DNA of 64,000 nt. Origin: Paraspadella gotoi (taxonomy: Eukaryota; Chaetognatha). Every line of letters begins with the position of its first letter. Position 1 is the first letter of the stretch. The stretch spans positions 12,129,180 through 12,193,179 of the forward strand of contig CM119266.1 in the NCBI GenBank assembly GCA_051294375.1, written 5' to 3'. The translations under genes were made by a program, and so were the position numbers. Shown here one piece after another: positions 26,461 through 37,430 of the stretch. The notes beneath the pieces are model-generated. The model was not told the origin of the DNA and searched no databases. It was given only the letters and a program-made list of their open reading frames with translations.

Positions 26461-26612
26461 CTCCTCTTCCGCTCCTCTCTCTCTAATTGTGACAAGCTCG
26501 TGAGTTGACAACCCGCGACAACTGCGAGACAACCTGGGCGTTTCACGATTAATCGTTAAAATCTTTTTCTCTTCGAAATCAATCTTCACTCCTTCTTTTA
26601 TCCGCAATTTAA

Positions 26613-26617
<5 letters not shown>

Positions 26618-26673
<56 letters not shown>
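26618..26673. repeat. (GA)n microsatellite
   Basis: GA tract with one extra A. Together with the CT tract 26389-26460 it forms a purine/pyrimidine inverted pair about 200 bases apart. Confidence 0.95.
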
Positions 26674-27345
26674 GAGGGAGATGTAGAGATAGAGAGCAAG
26701 AGGGAGAAAAAACGTGACGCGTGAATCGGCGCGAGGCGAAAAGTCGGCGCGCGTGAAATCGTAAATACTTAATTCACACTCGCTTTTTGTTCACGCCTGA
26801 AAAAATTAAAATATCGGGGAAAGAGAACGGTCGTTGTACTGAGTGAGGTGAGGGGGTAAGTGAGACAAAAGATATGTTAAGGCAGTTTTGTTTGTTAGTG
26901 ACGAACTAAAATAAGGTATATGTAAGGTAAAGTAAGGTTTTCTAAACTTTTTACTTTTGTAATGGGTGATAAATGATACAGTAAACATTTGAACATTTGA
27001 ACATTTGAACAACGAAATTCAAATATTTTTCAAAAGTCAACCAAGTATTTTAATTTAAATGTTATGACCCGAATATCAATTTCCATTGGTACAAAAACTT
27101 TTAACTGCGTCTTGCAAAAAAATAAACAAGGATTACCAACTGAGGCGATGGCGCCGTCTTTTGTTTTTTTTTCCCGCCCACCGAATCGGCGAACGATATA
27201 TTCCGACGCCGCAGCCTTAAAAAGCCCCATTCCGGAGGCGACCTCTACCGGTCGCGAGTCATCGATAGGCGGGAGGCGAACCCAAAGCGCGGATATTTCA
27301 CGCTTTTTCTCTCAATATCAAACGCGCCGACGTAAATGGGAGGAG
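26674..27345. other. Mixed spacer, AT-rich then CpG-rich
   Basis: 26700-26765 and 27140-27325 are CG-rich. The centre is AT-rich, with a GAACATTT repeat (three units, about 26989-27011). The frame 27064-27423 is open but ends in GA-repeat codons and is not recognised. Confidence 0.45.
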
Positions 27346-27346
27346 G

Positions 27347-27353
<7 letters not shown>

Positions 27354-27410
<57 letters not shown>
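27354..27410. repeat. (GA)n microsatellite
   Basis: About 57 bases of GA, preceded by imperfect GA-rich DNA. Confidence 0.95.
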
Positions 27411-27412
<2 letters not shown>

Positions 27413-27758
27413 GAGGTGAGTGAGAAGAAGAGAACCAGCTTGGAAAAAGAGACCCGAGCAAGGAGGAAGACAGAGAGCAATTAATTCGGCCAAAGACTCT
27501 CTCTTTTTCTCACTCTCTCTCTTTCTTTCTCTATCTGGTCTCTCTCTCTCTCTCTGTCGCGAACTACGGTTATGACCTCACCCCCTCTCCGTTCCCTGCG
27601 CTGCATAGCAAAAAGTGTTTTGGAGGGCCATTACCATATTCATCGTAGCGCGGCCTTCACAAAGTTTTAATATCGGACGCCGTCGACCCGAGATAACCGT
27701 CCACGCTTTATATCCCTTCGTCGCCCGTTGATCACTTATTTGCTTTTCTATTACAACT

Positions 27759-27997
27759 AATGTTATGTTATGACTAACCTACTTATTATTACTTTCTAGC
27801 AATTTTGAAGCTTACAGTACATTCTCGCGGGCTTGTTATATTCTGAAGAGCTCATTCCATCTCCCACGACTAATTACATCCCTCTCATCTCCCTCTTCCC
27901 CCCCCCCGTCTGCATCCGGCTGCACATCCCGGTGACTTTGCGACAAAAGCGGTCGGCCGCTTTGCCTACTGCTACGCGACAAAAGGCGATCAAGAGG
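27759..27997 (-). repeat. Inverted copy of 21016-21250
   Basis: Reverse complement of the segment left of the (CATAA)n hinge. It ends at the 498-N gap. Small indels distinguish the copies. Confidence 0.85.
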
Positions 27998-28495
27998 NNN
28001 NNNNNNNNNNNNNNNNNNNNNNNNNNNNNNNNNNNNNNNNNNNNNNNNNNNNNNNNNNNNNNNNNNNNNNNNNNNNNNNNNNNNNNNNNNNNNNNNNNNN
28101 NNNNNNNNNNNNNNNNNNNNNNNNNNNNNNNNNNNNNNNNNNNNNNNNNNNNNNNNNNNNNNNNNNNNNNNNNNNNNNNNNNNNNNNNNNNNNNNNNNNN
28201 NNNNNNNNNNNNNNNNNNNNNNNNNNNNNNNNNNNNNNNNNNNNNNNNNNNNNNNNNNNNNNNNNNNNNNNNNNNNNNNNNNNNNNNNNNNNNNNNNNNN
28301 NNNNNNNNNNNNNNNNNNNNNNNNNNNNNNNNNNNNNNNNNNNNNNNNNNNNNNNNNNNNNNNNNNNNNNNNNNNNNNNNNNNNNNNNNNNNNNNNNNNN
28401 NNNNNNNNNNNNNNNNNNNNNNNNNNNNNNNNNNNNNNNNNNNNNNNNNNNNNNNNNNNNNNNNNNNNNNNNNNNNNNNNNNNNNNNNNNNNNNN
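27998..28495. other. Assembly gap (498 N)
   Basis: The gap separates the inverted copy (left) from the direct copy (right) of adjoining segments, so a fold-back lies across it. Frames crossing it are not real. Confidence 0.99.
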
Positions 28496-29886
28496 CATAA
28501 CATAAAATTACCTGAATGCTCATAAAATACGACGTACTTCTTACTTAAAGCCCCCAACGTTTTCCGTCAATGGCGCAGCGCCATTTTTTTTTCACGCCAA
28601 GACTTTCAACATAATCAAAACAAAACATCTTCCTTAACCGTTGCGTCATCATCTTTACAACCGATATTACATTTTCAACCTCATCCTATCCCAACCGCTT
28701 ATCATTCTCTCCATCTCTATCCCGTTCTCTCTCCGTCTCTATCATCCTCTCCATCTCTATATATCCTCCTCATTTCCGCTCAGAGTCTCCTTAATCCTCT
28801 CTACTTTCATCCCTCGCATCTTTTTCATCCTCTCTACAACCCATTAAATTTGGAAAAGGACGGGAGATCCTCCATTCTTTTCTCTCTCTCCTTTTTAACT
28901 AATCTCTAAGAGAACTCTCTCTCTCTCTCTTCCCTTTTTGAATTCTGAATTCTCCACTCTCCAAGCTATCGCTTAACTTTTTTCTGAATTTTTTTTTTTT
29001 CGGTTTTTTGTTTTTTTTTTCTTTTTATTCTCATCTGCCCTGGAATATTTTTTAAACCTCTTTTTACATTTCGAATTAATTTTACAAAAAAAAACTCTTT
29101 TTCTGCCTAGAACCAAAGATGCGTATACTGTACTTGTTTAGTTCATTTACAGATTACAGTGGTGTAGTTTATATGGCTAAGTTTATTTATTTTATTATCA
29201 TTATCGTTTTAGGCCTGATTATTTCCCGATTGTTCTCGACAGTCTTGCTTATCTATGATGTTTCAATATAAACTATTATAAAGATAATTATGAATATTCT
29301 TTTTACTTAGTCTTGATACCAATTTCATTGAAAATGAGTATGATATATGACAACTCTTCTCGTATACCTTATTTTAAATCCTTGCAATTGAAGCACTGCT
29401 ACGCTCGATAAACAATACAAATCACCATCCTTAATTCATGAATGAACGAATCATTTTAGCTAAGATCTTCCTTATTCGATTATTTTGTTGTTCCATTACT
29501 ATTTTAAAATTAAAATCTCCTAATCAATAATTGATCATCAAAAAAAAACCAACAAATTATTCTGTTATTTTCTTTTTTCTACAAATATCTTACTCTTTCG
29601 AATTCCAACGCCTCACTTGACTCAATTCATCCACTTTCCTCTTTCCCCGCTTCTCTGCTCCTTTTTTTCCTTTTCCTCCCTTATCTCTTTCCCCAATCCT
29701 TTTTCCTCCACGCTTCTTTCCTTTCCTCCCGTCCATTTCATCTTATCTTTCCCGGACTCGTAACCCTTTTACCCGGCTCAGACTCGAACCCTCGTTTCAA
29801 ATCTGCTCAACCTTGAATCTTGATATTTTCTTCCCCCCATAGCGACAAGAGACGGAGTAAAAAAGACGACTCGCGCCGAGAGTTCC

Positions 29887-29925
<39 letters not shown>

Positions 29926-29993
29926 ATGCAGAATATCAAAGTGTAGGTTTTATTATCTAATTTGTTGACGAGGCTGTTCCCAAAAAAATTCTT

Positions 29994-30140
29994 AAAAGAA
30001 CTGTTCTTTTCCAGTTTCTCCTTCTTTGCTGTTCTTTTGCTTTTTCTCCTTCGCAAAAGAACATTTCTATACTGTACTCTCCTTCCTAAAAGAACTGTTC
30101 TTTTCCGTTTATTCCTTTGTAATATAACTGTTCTTTTCCT
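29994..30140. repeat. Degenerate minisatellite built on AAAAGAACTGTTCTTTT
   Basis: The 17-base palindrome AAAAGAACTGTTCTTTT (8-base arms, one-base centre) occurs near 29996 and 30088. Half-sites (GTTCTTTT or AAAAGAAC) occur near 30031, 30055 and 30128. On the minus strand the array reads as recurring KRTVLL-type peptides, which is a consequence of the repeat. Confidence 0.75.
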
Positions 30141-30794
30141 CTTTTTTTCTCCCTGAAAGTTGCCTCGTTTCATGTTTTTATGTTTCAACGATTCGCGATT
30201 CGTCTTTGCGTTTCTCCTCTACTTTCCTTTCGCGAAGAGAATTTTCTCAAACCGATAAATTACGATCGCATTCACTTCCTCTTCTTTGTTTTTTTTTTTT
30301 TTTTTTGCTTTTATTTGTTGCGCCGCGGAGCAACTGTATAAGTCACTTTTCGGTCGGTCGGTATATCTGTCCATCTGTCTGTCCCACTTACGTTGAAAAT
30401 GCTTATATTGTATTGTATTGTATCTATTCATACAGCAGGTCCGAGGACCATGGGCCACAGTGGTTTTACAAAAATAAAAAGCAGAAAACAGAGATTCAAG
30501 CAGATTTCCAGGAACTTGCATATAGTTGGTTGCTCATTTGTTAAGACAGGAAAAAACCTCAAATCTTAGAAACTGCTAGCACCGCCTTTAGGAAATAACA
30601 GACAAAAGACAAAATTCAGATGCAGTGCTTATCATAAATACATGAGCTAAGAAAGTTATGGTCGTCATGTCACGTCGTCATGTCATATAATGTCATGTTA
30701 CAAGAAACCCACGTCATTGCGGCGCAACACACTTTAATTACCGTTCTTGTTTTCTTTTATTTCTTTGTTTTCTATTTTTTTTTCTTTTTCCTTC

Positions 30795-31098
30795 NNNNNN
30801 NNNNNNNNNNNNNNNNNNNNNNNNNNNNNNNNNNNNNNNNNNNNNNNNNNNNNNNNNNNNNNNNNNNNNNNNNNNNNNNNNNNNNNNNNNNNNNNNNNNN
30901 NNNNNNNNNNNNNNNNNNNNNNNNNNNNNNNNNNNNNNNNNNNNNNNNNNNNNNNNNNNNNNNNNNNNNNNNNNNNNNNNNNNNNNNNNNNNNNNNNNNN
31001 NNNNNNNNNNNNNNNNNNNNNNNNNNNNNNNNNNNNNNNNNNNNNNNNNNNNNNNNNNNNNNNNNNNNNNNNNNNNNNNNNNNNNNNNNNNNNNNNNN
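30795..31098. other. Assembly gap (304 N)
   Basis: Lies in a T/C-rich part of duplicate copy 2. Confidence 0.99.
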
Positions 31099-31194
31099 TT
31101 TTCTTCATTCTCACCTTTCTTTCTCCACCTTTGTTTTTTTCCTCTCTTTCTTTTCTTCCTCCGACGAACGATCAAAGGAACTCAACGACAAATC

Positions 31195-31229
<35 letters not shown>

Positions 31230-31461
31230 NNNNNNNNNNNNNNNNNNNNNNNNNNNNNNNNNNNNNNNNNNNNNNNNNNNNNNNNNNNNNNNNNNNNNNN
31301 NNNNNNNNNNNNNNNNNNNNNNNNNNNNNNNNNNNNNNNNNNNNNNNNNNNNNNNNNNNNNNNNNNNNNNNNNNNNNNNNNNNNNNNNNNNNNNNNNNNN
31401 NNNNNNNNNNNNNNNNNNNNNNNNNNNNNNNNNNNNNNNNNNNNNNNNNNNNNNNNNNNNN
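31230..31461. other. Assembly gap (232 N)
   Basis: Starts in a CT tract of duplicate copy 2. By comparison with copy 1 it hides CT tracts and the TATATATTGG core. Confidence 0.99.
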
Positions 31462-31650
31462 AGAAAAATCCCGCCTCAAATCGGCTTTAGAATAATGAAG
31501 AAAATATGTATGAAAAAAAAGGAAGAAAAATATTGTCTACAAATAAATGGACGACGTCAACAATATTTTGCCAATTCTTTATCTTTTTTTTTCTCATACT
31601 CATTTTTTTTCCTCATACTTATCGTCGCACATTGTCTTTCCGTGAATCGT

Positions 31651-31924
31651 TTCTAAACAGTCTCATAGTTGTTTACCGAATCGCTATCAACTCCGATCTT
31701 CCAAATCGTAGGAGTATTTAATCCGAACGTTGTCTCGTATATCGTTGCTCATGTTCTTTGCCACTTTGCTCTTTAACCCTTGTTCCCTCCTCCTCTTCCT
31801 CCTCCGCCTTTCCCTCCTTCTCTTCCTCCTCCTCATTCTCCCTCCCACCGCGGTTCGGGTCATTAGCATTCAATGTTTTTCTGACCCCAAACTTGATAAT
31901 TTCTTTTTCTGCGGAGAACCGCGC
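31651..31924. other. Unique mixed spacer
   Basis: Continues past the point where copy 1 meets its gap, so this is probably the true right flank of the duplicated block. TCCTCCTC-rich at 31785-31845. No gene is recognised. Confidence 0.5.
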
Positions 31925-32137
31925 NNNNNNNNNNNNNNNNNNNNNNNNNNNNNNNNNNNNNNNNNNNNNNNNNNNNNNNNNNNNNNNNNNNNNNNNNNNN
32001 NNNNNNNNNNNNNNNNNNNNNNNNNNNNNNNNNNNNNNNNNNNNNNNNNNNNNNNNNNNNNNNNNNNNNNNNNNNNNNNNNNNNNNNNNNNNNNNNNNNN
32101 NNNNNNNNNNNNNNNNNNNNNNNNNNNNNNNNNNNNN
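31925..32137. other. Assembly gap (213 N)
   Basis: Followed by an A-rich run. Confidence 0.99.
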
Positions 32138-32174
32138 AAAAAAAAAAGAAAGAAAAAGAAAAATCTTCGACGTC

Positions 32175-32590
32175 TATTTCCGGGAATTGCGGAAATCGCG
32201 ACCGCGAGAGCGGGCGACGCGCGCCTCTCGTGATCTTTGCGTGCACGCTCGCGGGAATAGAGAAAATAAAAAGTGCGTGCGCGCGAGTGTGTGAAATCGC
32301 ACGCAAGCTCGAATCACTTGTTATCGCTTCGATAAAATGTAAAGAAAGATCCTTTGTTCGCGCACGTTGCTGATGCGCGCACATTTTACGCGCGCCGGTG
32401 GCGCCGGGGAAGCGAAAACGAGACGAGAAGCTGTCGGCGCCGCCATATGCGCGCGTCAGGACGCGCTCCATCTGCGCGCGTTGACGCGAGGCGGCCGACG
32501 CCACGTGAGAGATTTTTATCGCGAGAAAAAAAAAAGCGGGAAAACAAATCCGGGAGAACAACGCGTCTTTGTTGTAGGAAGAACTAGTCT
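32175..32590. other. CpG-rich island
   Basis: Rich in GCGCGC and GGCGCC words (two GGCGCC at about 32400 and 32437), with a CACGTG E-box at about 32502-32507. Promoter-like composition. Arg/Ala-rich frames on both strands reflect CG content, and no exon is recognised. Confidence 0.5.
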
Positions 32591-32607
32591 TGCGGCGCGA
32601 AAATCCA

Positions 32608-32735
32608 CGCGAAGACGACGACGACGAAGACGACGACGATGATGACGATCACGATGATTACGACGACGACAACAATTAGGACGATAACTTTTGCGAAGAT
32701 GAAGACGACGACGACGAAATGCGAGAAAACGAGAA
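32608..32735. repeat. Degenerate (GAC)n repeat
   Basis: GAC/GAT/AAC triplets over about 130 bases, with a purer core at 32615-32640. Confidence 0.85.
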
Positions 32736-33102
32736 CTAAGATCGATGACGACTAAAAATCTGAGTCGAGAACCAAATACGTTTGAAAGTAGGTAAGGTTG
32801 CTCGCCGAGATTTTGTTTAAAAGGTATCANNNNNNNNNNTTTTTGTTAGTTTTGTCTAGAGTGACGTTTTCTTTTAAACAGAGTAATTTACAAGTTGAAG
32901 CAACGACAGTCGTACTTTAATGGTAGAGTCGCGCTTGCGATCTGAATGGAGGTGTCGAGTTTAATGCATATTTAGCTAACACGATGCGTGTAAATGAATC
33001 ATGACGTTTCTGTACAGATAAAACCGCTCAGCGCAGCGATAAATAACGGTTTATTCTCGGGTACTATTCAAAAGCTGCGGCTCCCAACAACAATGGAAAA
33101 AA

Positions 33103-33105
<3 letters not shown>
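32736..33105. other. Unique spacer with 10-N gap
   Basis: 10-N gap at 32830-32839. A stretch at 32919-32969 (AATGGTAGAG then GTCGAGTTTAATGC) weakly resembles tRNA A and B boxes but lacks a foldable cloverleaf. No gene is called. Confidence 0.45.

Positions 33106-33137
<32 letters not shown>
33106..33137. repeat. (CT)n microsatellite
   Basis: Short CT tract. GA-rich DNA follows at 33165-33215, giving a pyrimidine/purine inverted pair. Confidence 0.9.
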
Positions 33138-33239
33138 GGCTCGACAAATGGAAAAATAAGGAAAGGAGAGGGAGAAGAGGAGATGGGAGAGAGAGAGAGG
33201 GAGAGACTAATGGAGAAATTTTTATTATCCCTCCTCTGA

Positions 33240-33608
33240 AATTACGAGAATTAAATTTAGAATTTTTTTTAGTACTCACCTCGTTTCGAACGACACGAAA
33301 AAAAGGTAATTACCCTCGAAATAGATACTATAAGAAGATATTAAAAAGTAATAATATTTGGATTCTATGCCTAATAGGTCTTTTATAACTTTCGCCATCA
33401 TATCGAGATATATCCTGGCATAATAATTGCCCGATATAATTATAAGAGAAGCAAATCTGATAAGCTTTATGAGTCACTTGTCACATATTTATAAAAGGAT
33501 CTTACGCCGAGTTTCCATTTCTTTAAGAGAGAATTCAATACTTTATAAAATAAAAACTTTCTTTGAAAACAGTGCAAATAAATATTTCTACACTTTGAAA
33601 AACCACAG

Positions 33609-33610
<2 letters not shown>
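33240..33610. other. AT-rich spacer
   Basis: AT-rich unique sequence with no supported gene. Confidence 0.5.
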
Positions 33611-33616
<6 letters not shown>

Positions 33617-33647
<31 letters not shown>

Positions 33648-33694
33648 AAGATAGAGAGAGAGAAAGAGAGTGAGAGAGAGAGAGAAAGAGAGAA
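33617..33694. repeat. (GA)n microsatellite, imperfect
   Basis: GA tract with AAAG interruptions. Confidence 0.93.
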
Positions 33695-33836
33695 TGAATT
33701 TAATCGAATCAAGCTACTATATAAGCTATTTACTTCAATTAAGTCATCGAGTGGACGATGGGCGTCTGAATGGCGAGAGGAGCCGTCCGATAGAGGGCGT
33801 CCGGTTGGACAAAGGAGAAGGAGGCAATGGCGGCGA

Positions 33837-33844
33837 TGACGTCA
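33837..33844. promoter_or_regulatory. Palindromic CRE (TGACGTCA)
   Basis: A perfect cAMP-response-element palindrome in unique sequence, preceded by GGCGATGA-type CG-containing DNA. One 8-base site alone is weak evidence of function. Confidence 0.3.
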
Positions 33845-33859
33845 ATATTTATTAAAACA

Positions 33860-34280
33860 ATAGTTCGTCTTTAATCAAACGACGAATTTTAAACCACTAA
33901 GAATAACTAAGATAACCTAAAAATATTCTTTAAATACCAAGTCCTAGAAACCAATAGAAGTCGCAGCAATAATACTCAAGACTTCGACCTGACCTAGCAA
34001 CATCTCTTCTTTCTTTTTTGCTTCCTTGTTTTTCTTATTTCCTCCCTCCACTCATCTTTGTTCTTTCTTTTTTTCTACTTCTTTTTTCTTTCATCTTTCT
34101 CTCTTCGTCTTCCTTTCATTTATTTCTTTCTCCTTGTACTTCCTCTACTCCTTTTCGTTCATCAACTTCCTTCATCTTTATCTATTTGCGTTCTTCTTCT
34201 TTTTCTCCTTCTCTTTCTACCTCCTCTCTTTCTCTATCTTTGTCTCTTTCTCCCTTTCATCTCCTTCTCCCCAAGAGAGA
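33860..34280. other. AT-rich then polypyrimidine spacer
   Basis: AT-rich to about 34005, then T/C-rich to 34275, then a short GA tract (34276-34297). No gene is seen. Confidence 0.55.
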
Positions 34281-34451
34281 GAGAGAGAGAGAGAGAGCAC
34301 GAAGCAGCGCCAAACGAATCCCTCCGAATCAGCACGAGACTCAAAAAAAAAAAAAAAATCTTTAAGGAAGATTCGTTTTTCGCCTCGAATCGTTTTCACC
34401 TGAAGCCAAAGATTCTCACTCCAAGTCAACGACCCCCATGACGCTCACTCG

Positions 34452-34925
34452 ATGACGACGACGATGACGACGACGACGAGGACGAGCGACGACGACAGGG
34501 AACTCAATGACGACATTGACCTACGATCAGAACAAACGATGATCGGGACGAACGACGGTAACGACGATGACGGACGACAACCATGACGACTATGACGAAG
34601 ATAACAACTATATTAACGTCGACGAATAACGATGAAAATAACGAATATCAAAAACAACAATGACTGCAGCTACAACGACGATGACGACGGTGATGACAAA
34701 GATGACATCGACGACAACAAATGACTTGAACGATGACGAACGACGACGTCGACTAATGACGATGACGGCGAACGACGACCATGGGCTTGATGACGTTGAC
34801 GATTTGAGGGAATGGGAAGACGATAACGAATTTGACGAAAAGGAAAAAAAAAAGTGACGACGAAATCTAAGAAGAGCGAAACTCGAAACGACGACGACAA
34901 TAACGACGATGACACCCTCGACACG
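34452..34925. repeat. Long degenerate (GAC/ACG)n array, Asp-codon rich
   Basis: Almost 480 bases made chiefly of GAC, GAT, ACG and AAC triplets, pure at 34452-34482 and progressively diverged. The + strand can be read as Asp-rich: a frame at 34660-34857 and a second, shifted frame 34854-35192 that continues beyond the array with balanced residues (TFDLLEDDRPREGQSPHDC). A coding exon with an indel in the A-run near 34846 is possible, but ordinary repeat expansion explains most of it. Confidence 0.75.
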
Positions 34926-35311
34926 AGTTTAAGGCTCAAGAGGGCCCCGCCTTCGCCCACGACCTTTGACCTCCTCGAGGACGATCGCCCACGCGAAGGC
35001 CAATCTCCCCACGATTGCTCGAACGATCGAAGACCCAAACTAGGTCTTCGGCCAACAGAAAAAAAATACGATGTCGAACATTTTGGTTTTCTTGTCGCCG
35101 CCGAATCACATATAAATATTTCTTCAAAAAAAAAAAAAAATAAGAAAAAAAGAATTCACTCAATCCTTTCACCCTCCCTCCTTTCGTTGTGATACATAAA
35201 ACAAAAATCAAGGATTCGAATTTCCCGCTCGAAATCTCAGCCGTGGGATTTCGTTTCAACTACGCGGATCAAATCGAATCACTCAAGCGCCGTCCCCCGA
35301 GCGCGCTCTCT
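34926..35311. other. Sequence right of the Asp-codon array
   Basis: The first ~150 bases are not repetitive and keep an open frame to 35192, ending in Lys codons from an A-run. No domain is recognised. A (CT) start at 35306 leads into the gap. Confidence 0.4.
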
Positions 35312-35615
35312 NNNNNNNNNNNNNNNNNNNNNNNNNNNNNNNNNNNNNNNNNNNNNNNNNNNNNNNNNNNNNNNNNNNNNNNNNNNNNNNNNNNNNNNNN
35401 NNNNNNNNNNNNNNNNNNNNNNNNNNNNNNNNNNNNNNNNNNNNNNNNNNNNNNNNNNNNNNNNNNNNNNNNNNNNNNNNNNNNNNNNNNNNNNNNNNNN
35501 NNNNNNNNNNNNNNNNNNNNNNNNNNNNNNNNNNNNNNNNNNNNNNNNNNNNNNNNNNNNNNNNNNNNNNNNNNNNNNNNNNNNNNNNNNNNNNNNNNNN
35601 NNNNNNNNNNNNNNN
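35312..35615. other. Assembly gap (304 N)
   Basis: Flanked by GCGCTCTCT on the left and T-rich DNA on the right. Confidence 0.99.
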
Positions 35616-35689
35616 TTTTTTTCTCCTCTTTTCAGATAAAAAAACCGGAGCCCTCTTAAGTCAACCGCCTTCTTCTCTCGCGCCATCTG

Positions 35690-35935
35690 CTCTGACACCG
35701 TTTGACGCGGCGTCAACCCCGACGTCAAACCGACGCCATCCGGTCTAACGCAGTCAACGGCGGTCGACCCCGTTAGCTTCGACCCCGCCTACGCTTTAAA
35801 CGCCGCCCACACTAGCGACGCCGCCCACACGTCGGGCGCCACTTTGTACTCTTCTCAACGCCCACGCCCTTCGACGCCGCCTACACTAAACGGCGCCACC
35901 CAACGACAACGTCGACGCCCACGCGTCTTCCGCAC
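35690..35935. repeat. CG-rich degenerate repeat with 18-bp core units
   Basis: A CG-rich stretch of GACGCC/CCCACAC words. Clear 18-base steps occur at 35801, 35819 and 35837, and related units start at 35875 and 35894. The left part (35695-35790) holds more diverged GACGCGGCGTCAA and GACGTCAA words. Confidence 0.75.
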
Positions 35936-35940
35936 GCGTT

Positions 35941-36351
35941 TTTTTTAAAGAGTCGCCAAGAAGTCGACAAGATTTAGAAACTTCACGGTTCGAAATTTAA
36001 AAATCAATTTTGTATCGAAAGATTGAGGAAAAACAGCGATAATAAAAATTATAGGAATTAAATTTCTAAAAAAACAAAACTACTACATTTCGTTTTTTCT
36101 GGATTTTTCAAACTTTTTACGTACGGTTTAACCCATCATAATCATCATCCCTACAATTTTATCGACGTCATCCCTATTTAGTTGTCCACGAGGGGTCGTC
36201 GTGACATTAACGATGAACTTCCTATTTCCTGTGATCGAAACAAAAGTCAAATCAAGCGAAATAAAGCGAAAATAAAGCTGAAAAAAGCGACGCTTCAAGC
36301 TGTGACAAACATCTCCGTCGATCTGACCCGCTAAATGTCTCGACGGACCAC
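35941..36351. other. AT-rich spacer
   Basis: AT-rich with near-repeated AAATAAAGC words at about 36255-36285. No gene is seen. Confidence 0.5.
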
Positions 36352-36812
36352 NNNNNNNNNNNNNNNNNNNNNNNNNNNNNNNNNNNNNNNNNNNNNNNNN
36401 NNNNNNNNNNNNNNNNNNNNNNNNNNNNNNNNNNNNNNNNNNNNNNNNNNNNNNNNNNNNNNNNNNNNNNNNNNNNNNNNNNNNNNNNNNNNNNNNNNNN
36501 NNNNNNNNNNNNNNNNNNNNNNNNNNNNNNNNNNNNNNNNNNNNNNNNNNNNNNNNNNNNNNNNNNNNNNNNNNNNNNNNNNNNNNNNNNNNNNNNNNNN
36601 NNNNNNNNNNNNNNNNNNNNNNNNNNNNNNNNNNNNNNNNNNNNNNNNNNNNNNNNNNNNNNNNNNNNNNNNNNNNNNNNNNNNNNNNNNNNNNNNNNNN
36701 NNNNNNNNNNNNNNNNNNNNNNNNNNNNNNNNNNNNNNNNNNNNNNNNNNNNNNNNNNNNNNNNNNNNNNNNNNNNNNNNNNNNNNNNNNNNNNNNNNNN
36801 NNNNNNNNNNNN
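36352..36812. other. Assembly gap (461 N)
   Basis: Flanked by unique sequence on the left and T-rich DNA on the right. The frame spanning it is not real. Confidence 0.99.
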
Positions 36813-37009
36813 TCCTTTTATTTTATTTTCCGAATTAATTGTTTTCTCATGTGTCTCTTCAATGTCTTATTCTTTCAATCAACAACCTGTTTTTATTTCC
36901 GATTCCCGTTTTTTTTTTGTTTGGAATTTCCCTCATCCTTTTTCTCTTTCTCTTCATCTCTTTTCTTTCCATTCCTTCCTCTTCTCCCCGCCATCTTGTT
37001 TGTTGTTCC

Positions 37010-37043
<34 letters not shown>

Positions 37044-37430
37044 CATCCATCAGTCATCTCATCCTCATCTTCTCATCTTCTCTCTCCTCACATTACTCAT
37101 TTTATCTTCTATACATCCGCGACTTTTCATTCTTTTCTCGTTTTCTAATCCTCGCATATTGTGGAAAACAAGATCAGAATAACCAAATAACACTGACTCT
37201 CCTCTCTCTCTCGCATCTTCCCTCTTTCTGTCTCTGCGCCGGCCCTCTTCTGTTCTATCACTTCTTCTATTTTCCATTCAATCACACCTCCGCTTGCCAT
37301 CTCGGCTTTATTCCTCTCAGTAAATCATCTTCTTTTCTTCCTCTCTTTCTCTCAATCGTCTCATCAATCTCTCGTTCACATCACTCAGTCCTTTTCCTCC
37401 CTGTCATTTCCGGTTGATTTCGGCCTCCGA
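36813..37430. other. Polypyrimidine-rich non-coding DNA
   Basis: T/C-rich on the + strand with a CT tract at 37013-37040. All three forward frames stay open for ~60-190 codons because pyrimidine-rich DNA lacks stops. The encoded strings are Ser/Phe/Leu low complexity. Confidence 0.65.

Larger units (their letters stand above)
28496..31650 (+). repeat. ~3.1-kb duplicated block, copy 2
   Basis: Direct near-copy of 21264-24307 in the same order. It is interrupted by two gaps (30795-31098 and 31230-31461) that hide the parts equivalent to about 23625-23765 and 23900-24115. Differences from copy 1 are mainly single-base indels. Frames of copy 1 are not preserved. Confidence 0.88.

Noticed and set aside
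32919-32969. tRNA-like A and B box words (AATGGTAGAG, GTCGAGTTTAATGC)
   Set aside because: No acceptor stem or cloverleaf could be folded, and the B box is altered; at most an old SINE trace.
36839-37417. 192-residue pyrimidine-rich frame
   Set aside because: All three forward frames stay open here because T/C-rich DNA lacks stop codons; composition is low complexity.
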